From Blasia pusilla (lineage: Eukaryota; Marchantiophyta; Marchantiopsida; Blasiales), in contig CM114272.1 of NCBI GenBank assembly GCA_050084515.1, positions 27,776,001 to 27,840,000 of the forward strand: a stretch of DNA of 64,000 nucleotides, written 5' to 3'. A program made the translations under genes and the position numbers. Positions 58,701 to 64,000 of this stretch are shown here, piece by piece; positions within the stretch are counted from its first letter, which is position 1, and each line of letters starts with the position of its first letter. The notes under the pieces are model-generated. The model was not told the DNA's origin. It saw only the letters and a program-made list of their open reading frames with translations, and did no database searches.

Positions 58701-60260
58701 TTGGCCAAACTCGTCCTCGTGATGGCGTTCACCAACTCCGTCTTTCTAGGCACCTCACGAACCAATCTGACATCCGTCCGTTTGCCGTTAACCAAGACGC
58801 TCAACCTCAAAGGTCTCCGCCTCAGTTCCACCTCATACGCATCCAAGAACGTGTTCCCCAAGACTCCGTTGATACCGTCCATCTCGCAAACTGTAAAATT
58901 CTCCTTCAACTCAAATACTCCGCATCTCACAACTAGCCCTAAAACCAGATCTGATGTCTGGTGGGACTTGCCTCCCGCGAACCCTACCCTAATGGGTTCA
59001 TCCGCCTTGGTGGTTGGCAATCCCAACGTTTTTACGATTCTCGGACTCAAGAATGAGTGCGAAGCACCTCTATCAACGAGCAACATCACATCGCGATTAG
59101 CGATCTTGGATCCTAAGTAAACCAAATTGGGCGTTCTCTTGGTGACTTGTAGAGATGTATCTAGCTAGATCTCCCTCCGATAAATGCTTAGCGGCAAACG
59201 CAATCATACTCGGTTTACTAACCTTGAGCCTAACACATTCCTTAGCCATATGCCCGGGTTCGCCACAATTGTAGCAAATCACTTTGGCATTCGCTGACTT
59301 CGTAAACGGTGGCCCCTTTGGCCAGCGTTGAGTTCCACTCGTTTCGCTGGCTGGCAAGAGAGACCCTCCATGGTCACGCTCACCCCCATTCCAAACCCTC
59401 TTGGATGTCCTTTGTTCTTTCAGTAACTTAGAAAAACTTTTTGTCTCAAAGGGTTTGGGTGTTGGACTTCATCGTCCCCAATCCGCTCGGCTAGTCTCAA
59501 GAGGTCGCTTGACGTCTCGTGGGATGTGAGGCATACGAAAGAGAGCCTTTCGGCACTCGGTTTGAGCCCACTTAGGAAGATCACCTTTTAGTATGTTCAT
59601 CCGTGGAAAGTGCACTCATGAGCGCTAAACTCTCTCGCACATAAGCGCCAAGTGATCCACTCTGGCGCAACCTCACCACCCCATGCCATCGCGGTACTCG
59701 ATATTCGGAGTGAATCGGTTCCCAATCAACTCCTTGAAATCTTCCCAACTCAACATTTTCCCACGACCTAGATGTTCTTTGCGGTGAGCCGTCCACCAAT
59801 GGAGAGCGCGATCCTTCAGAAACGTGACCGCTACAGTCACCTTGTCTTGTTCATCTGCCTTTTGCGCTTCAAAATAGAGTTCGAGTTCCCTTAGAAACTC
59901 GCTCACTTTCCGAAAACACCCCATTCCTGTGAATGGCGTTGGCAAATTAGTCTTACAAAGCTTCTTGCCAGAACTAGAGGCTCCATTTGACTTGAATTCC
60001 GATATCACCTTGCTCTGTTCAGCCATCTGGTCCGCCATCACCTTCATCAATCCCATCATTTGGGTATAAAAGGCCGGATCGTTTAAGTTTGGACCCGAAC
60101 GTCCCGCGGAAAGATTTTCGGTTGGAACATCCTCATGTCTGGGACTCGGCACTTCGGGAGTCGAAAATTCCACCTCCGGCTCTTGGTCCGTCATTGATTC
60201 GTCTCTTGGCTTCTTTGCTTTGACTCGCGGTTTCCTCGGTTCTTCGCCCTTGGTCGCCAT
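55756..60260 (-). pseudogene. A2 gag-pol with chromodomain, frameshifted
   Basis: It starts [20 protein letters not shown] at 60260 and ends with the chromodomain (YEYLVKWKGYHVKEATWI) at 55756. Domains are as in A1. Open parts are 60260-59673 (Gag), 59357-59097 (knuckle [14 protein letters not shown]), 59125-58205 (protease to RT; the active site reads LLVDRGASH, with Arg for Thr), 58146-56701 (RT with IIYIDDTLIYS, RNase H, integrase zinc finger) and 56667-55756 (integrase core and chromodomain). A TAGC duplication at 59160 and a cluster of small gaps at 59310-59700 break gag. A 26-bp gap near 58160 breaks RT and a stop near 56700 splits integrase. Confidence 0.9.
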
Positions 60261-60398
60261 TTGCGAGTCGTCGCCTTTTCTCAGATCTCCTCGTCGCCTC
60301 TTGGGTTCCTCCTCGGCGTCGCGGTCTTTCGGCTACCTTGAGTTCTCCCCAAACGTCCAGATCTTCAACGACCCCAAGTTCACGCTCATCAAGGAATG

Positions 60399-60410
60399 GC
60401 TCTGATACCA
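60399..60410 (-). promoter_or_regulatory. A2 primer-binding site (initiator Met tRNA)
   Basis: On the minus strand TGGTATCAGAGC is the exact complement expected for the 3' end of plant initiator Met tRNA, two bases after the 5' LTR. It primes minus-strand DNA synthesis. Confidence 0.9.
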
Positions 60411-60412
60411 CG

Positions 60413-61445
60413 TGTCGTGCGCCTACTCTCCTTGAACGTTAATCTTGTTTGTTGCGGAAGCGTCGCGTTGATGGGTCACGCTCTCAACGCTGATCTGCAT
60501 CCAAACACGCACTTCGGTTAGTTGGGTCTTGGATCAATCAGCGGGATGACTTTCCGAGTTCTCGTCTCGAACTCTCTCTTCAAGCTCAACCTTCCTAGTT
60601 TCACGGTTTCCAACACGGGCAAGTCTCGAAAGACTTGGGACAGACTTTCTGGTCGGTTCAGGAACCTGAAACGGCGTTTCGCGCCTAGCGGTTCCAACTA
60701 TCCGATGAACATCCAATGAGTTCCTCTCCAAGACTCGCACGAAGTGAATCTCGGGTTGGAATCCAAGTGTGGCGTACAAAGTCCACTCCCTTGGATCACG
60801 TTTGGGTTTCGGGTTTCCGCGCCAAACTCCCGTTCCATCCCGTGCCTCTGAAACGCCGTTTGGCGCCCAAAGTGGGGTTTCGTTTCCCGAGACATCTCAG
60901 ATAAGGTACTCCCCTTACTAGTACTTCTGGGGATCTCCGGGGGCCCCCTACATTTAGGGAAAGACACCCGGGCCCCTCCAATTGGCCCTCAACCCGATTG
61001 CTCTCTGAATCGTTTTCGGCCAATATCTCAGCCTGTACTTATGCGTTTGCTGAGATCTTTGGTGCGTTGGAAGCGTCTGGAGATCAGCTTTCCAACGCGC
61101 CCTTACTTGTCCCAAACGCATCTTGGAGCTCAACGTTATGGTCCTAAACACAGTCAGATTCTCCCAAACGCTAGCCGTGTTCCAAACTGGTTCTCACCTC
61201 TTTGGCAACCAACCTCCAAGACTCAACTCATCTCAAGTCTCGGCTCGCGTTTGGTCTAGGTTTCCTGGTCGCGACCACTAACGCATGAAACGCACAACTC
61301 TGTTCCGCGTTTCGTCTCTTAGACTTTTCCAAGAGACTCTTCCAAACGGCTCTCCAAAGCGCAAACCTCGCGGCGTGAGTTCCTTTGAGTTCTGATGTTT
61401 CGCTTGGCGCGTATTTGGTGTTGTTTGGTTATGAGGGTCGCGACA
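60413..61445 (-). repeat. A2 5' LTR
   Basis: 1033 bp with TGTCG...CGACA ends. Nearly identical to the A1 3' LTR at 30346-31378, without the scattered small gaps of the A1 5' LTR. Confidence 0.93.
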
Positions 61446-63604
61446 CTCTCCCTCCTTGATTGTTCCATGAAGACTGCACGACCTTAAGACTTCGTTTGGG
61501 TCTTAGAGACTCCAACTAGTCCTACATACTATAGGTTGTATCATTGAAGATGTCAAGCAATAATTGGATATGAGTCTTCTAAGGTGCGTACCATCTCCCA
61601 CGGAAGGTCATGACCTTAAGGTGCATCCTGAACAATTCCTTAGATCACAATCCAAAAATGGCCAAACATGAAACTTGGTTTAACTCTTGAGTCCACAACT
61701 CAAACAGGTAGAGACAGTGAGGATCTCTCCCTACATGTACTTATAGGTTTCTTAGGGGAAACCCCTACTTTCCCAAGCATATCCCTCAAGCCCTTATTCT
61801 AGCCCTTAACAAAAACGTACATTATATCTCGCGAATGCATGTTATGGCTGGCTCTTTACAAGATAACTTGGGCAAGTCTCATGACAAATTCCATCTAACT
61901 TGATCTCCCCAAAACTCACCTTGGGACCTTACCCTGCATTTTGTGCATCTCATGACTAGCATCCATCTTGACTCTCGTCATTTGACATCTCATGGTTTGT
62001 CTTGTTGCCCTTTGTATTTCGTGCCTCGTCTCACAACATTTACGGGTGCATTAACTACTCTTGACTCTCAAGCTACTTGCTTTTAAATAATAATTCGACA
62101 CAAGGCTGTTCCACCTCTCTTGCCTCTTCCGATGTCCGTGCAAGGGCCTTTGCTCCTTTCACCCAAAGACTAGTCTCAAGACCTACCTAAACTTGTCTTG
62201 ACCCATTTTCTTCCATAGTCTTGCAACCAGCTACTATTAGGTTTCTATTTGGCTGTCTCATCAGAGTCGATCCTCATTATGACCATCATCATGACTTGCT
62301 TCTCAAGTCTCCACTAGCATGAACATCATACATAGACTTAGCGAATTGAGATGTGCTTAGTATGGGTAGATTGATTTTTTTTCCATTTAATGTTGATGCT
62401 ATGGCATTTGTTTGACAACCATTGGATGTTTTTGAGAATTCAACCATATTATTACGGAGACAAATTCAACACATTGAATATTGCCAAGTGATTGTTTCTA
62501 CTATTTATGAGTGGGTATGCTTGAGACAAAGTGGATTTCATGATAATCATCAAAGGTTAGGCTTTATGGATTACTCCTAGGCAAGTGACTTTTTGGGAGA
62601 ATATGCATAAGAAAGTTTTTCATGTGGATTTACAATATTGAGATTAAAATATGAGACTTCAATGTACAATGAATGCCTTACTATTGTTTCAATATAAAGG
62701 ACAAATATCCAGAATTTACCTCCAACCTTCATTCATGGACAACTTGCTCCAATATGCAACCATGGGATGTGCATTGCAAGTAGTTCCATTGGAGGATAGA
62801 GTAGCAAGGGGATCTTTGGAAGTACAATTTTCTGTAGTAGGAGATACTTGTGGACTCGGGCAAGATTCAAGTGGTTAGCATGAGGGCATGTGAAGTTTCT
62901 CTTCCTTTTGGTAATAAATGACAAATTAATTTGCGTCAAATTCACCCTTAGCACGATTCTGATATTTTCCTCTTATTTGCGTGGATTGGAAGTTTTGATA
63001 GCAAGTAGTCAACAATTGTTTGTAGGTGAGGCCACCAAGAAACTTAAGAAACTACAAGTCCCACCCAAGCAACTACAAGTGTTCATACTTCACATGTGTT
63101 AGCTATCTTAAAGTTATGCTTGCTCAATCTTGTGAATAAACATCCCTTAAACCTCACGGTGGTGTGAATAAACATCCCACACCACCGTGTCCACCCACAT
63201 CTTGAGCATGGGCACTTTCTTTTTTCCTTTCTAAGAGTCTTCACTATACTTTCCACTTCTTCGTCCTTTTAAGGTCATGCATACTGACATTGCAAACTCT
63301 ACAAAAACAACCTCACCTCCACTAAATGTACAATTGGGTGGCCTCATTGTGGAGGATTCTAGGGTATCAGAGTTCACACATGTTCAATTCTTACATCTAA
63401 ATACTTACAAATGTGTTAGTGGGCACTTTGTGTTGAGAGAGTTAAAGCTTAGATTTTCTTGGCAATCCCGACTTGTAGTCCTTGTCAACTTTCCCAATTT
63501 TGGGATTTGGGATTGAGATTTTATTTGAGCTTGCTGAACGATTACAATTTCTGAAGGTCACATCCAATATGTACAGCATTTGGCACATAAAATGGTTTTT
63601 TTTT
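61446..63604. other. No recognised gene
   Basis: About 2.1 kb between A2 and ELP3. Short open frames (62651-62878, 62890-63102, 63277-63516) match no family I know. It contains a 12-bp perfect inverted repeat at 63155-63189. The right end may hold the 3' UTR of ELP3. Confidence 0.35.
63155..63189. repeat. Perfect 12-bp inverted repeat with embedded direct repeat
   Basis: CACGGTGGTGTG (63155-63166) and CACACCACCGTG (63178-63189) are separated by 11 bases. GTGAATAAACATCCC occurs at 63132 and again at 63164. It lies about 400 bp beyond the ELP3 stop, on its 3' side. Confidence 0.85.

Positions 63605-64000
<396 letters not shown>

Larger units (their letters stand above)
53657..61445 (-). mobile_element. 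Ty3 chromovirus family A, copy A2
   Basis: It has the same structure as A1 and is very similar, especially at 55400-59300. The complete 5' LTR is 60413-61445 and the PBS 60399-60410. The gag-pol lies at 55756-60260. The 3' LTR side is rearranged, and the polypurine tract and first part of that LTR are deleted (the A1 equivalent is 31109-31688). The flanks CTCCC (53652-53656) and CTCTC (61446-61450) match at four of five positions, a possible TSD. Confidence 0.88.

Overview
The window looks like nuclear DNA of a land plant. Three host genes with ordinary GT-AG introns sit as small islands in a sea of decayed, nested retroelements. They are a dynein light chain LC8 gene (+, about 15.1-16.9 kb), a ribosomal protein eS27 gene (-, 23.8-24.8 kb, with a telo-box and TATA box) and the 3' end of the Elongator acetyltransferase gene ELP3 (-, running off the right edge). 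Plant features are an LTR-retrotransposon primer-binding site complementary to initiator Met tRNA, chromodomain Ty3 elements, Ty1/copia elements, hAT-like MITEs and the telo-box. The style of the Ty3 polymerases suggests a seedless plant, perhaps a bryophyte, but the sequence does not settle the lineage.

Layout. 0-7.2 kb: short repeats, a ~1.4 kb dispersed repeat (C) next to a copia RT/RNase H remnant, then the 3' end and LTR of a chromodomain Ty3 element (family A, copy A3). 7.4-10.5 kb: fragments of a second Ty3 family (B), one split by a LINE with a recognisable target-site duplication. 11-13.3 kb: a degenerate ~110-125 bp tandem array carrying a hAT-like MITE. 13.9-17 kb: LC8. 20-22.6 kb: a LINE RT fragment and a copia 5' end whose LTR holds a second MITE and whose gag is cut by another LINE copy. 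23.6-25 kb: eS27. 25-30.2 kb: mostly unrecognised DNA with palindrome-rich stretches and a 288-bp tandem duplication. 30.3-37.8 kb: element A1, with both ends and a 5-bp TSD, inserted in the RT of a family B copy. 38-53.4 kb: family B copies, the best being B2 at about 41.6-48.6 kb. 53.6-61.4 kb: element A2 with a rearranged, triplicated LTR. 61.4-63.6 kb: nothing recognised. 63.6 kb to the end: ELP3.

The most interesting object is family B. In B2 the order is Gag (CCHC knuckle), retropepsin, a cytosine-5 DNA methyltransferase-like domain, RT, RNase H, integrase, and a C-terminal PHD-finger-like domain. Methyltransferase traces recur in two other places. B2 is dead: its reading frame is broken by frameshifts and by stops that are mostly TAG where Gln (CAG) is expected, the pattern predicted for deamination of methylated CHG sites. 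DNA methyltransferases inside retrotransposons have been reported in charophyte algae and dinoflagellates (de Mendoza and colleagues, 2018, from memory). A similar arrangement plus a PHD-like reader in a probable land plant deserves checking.
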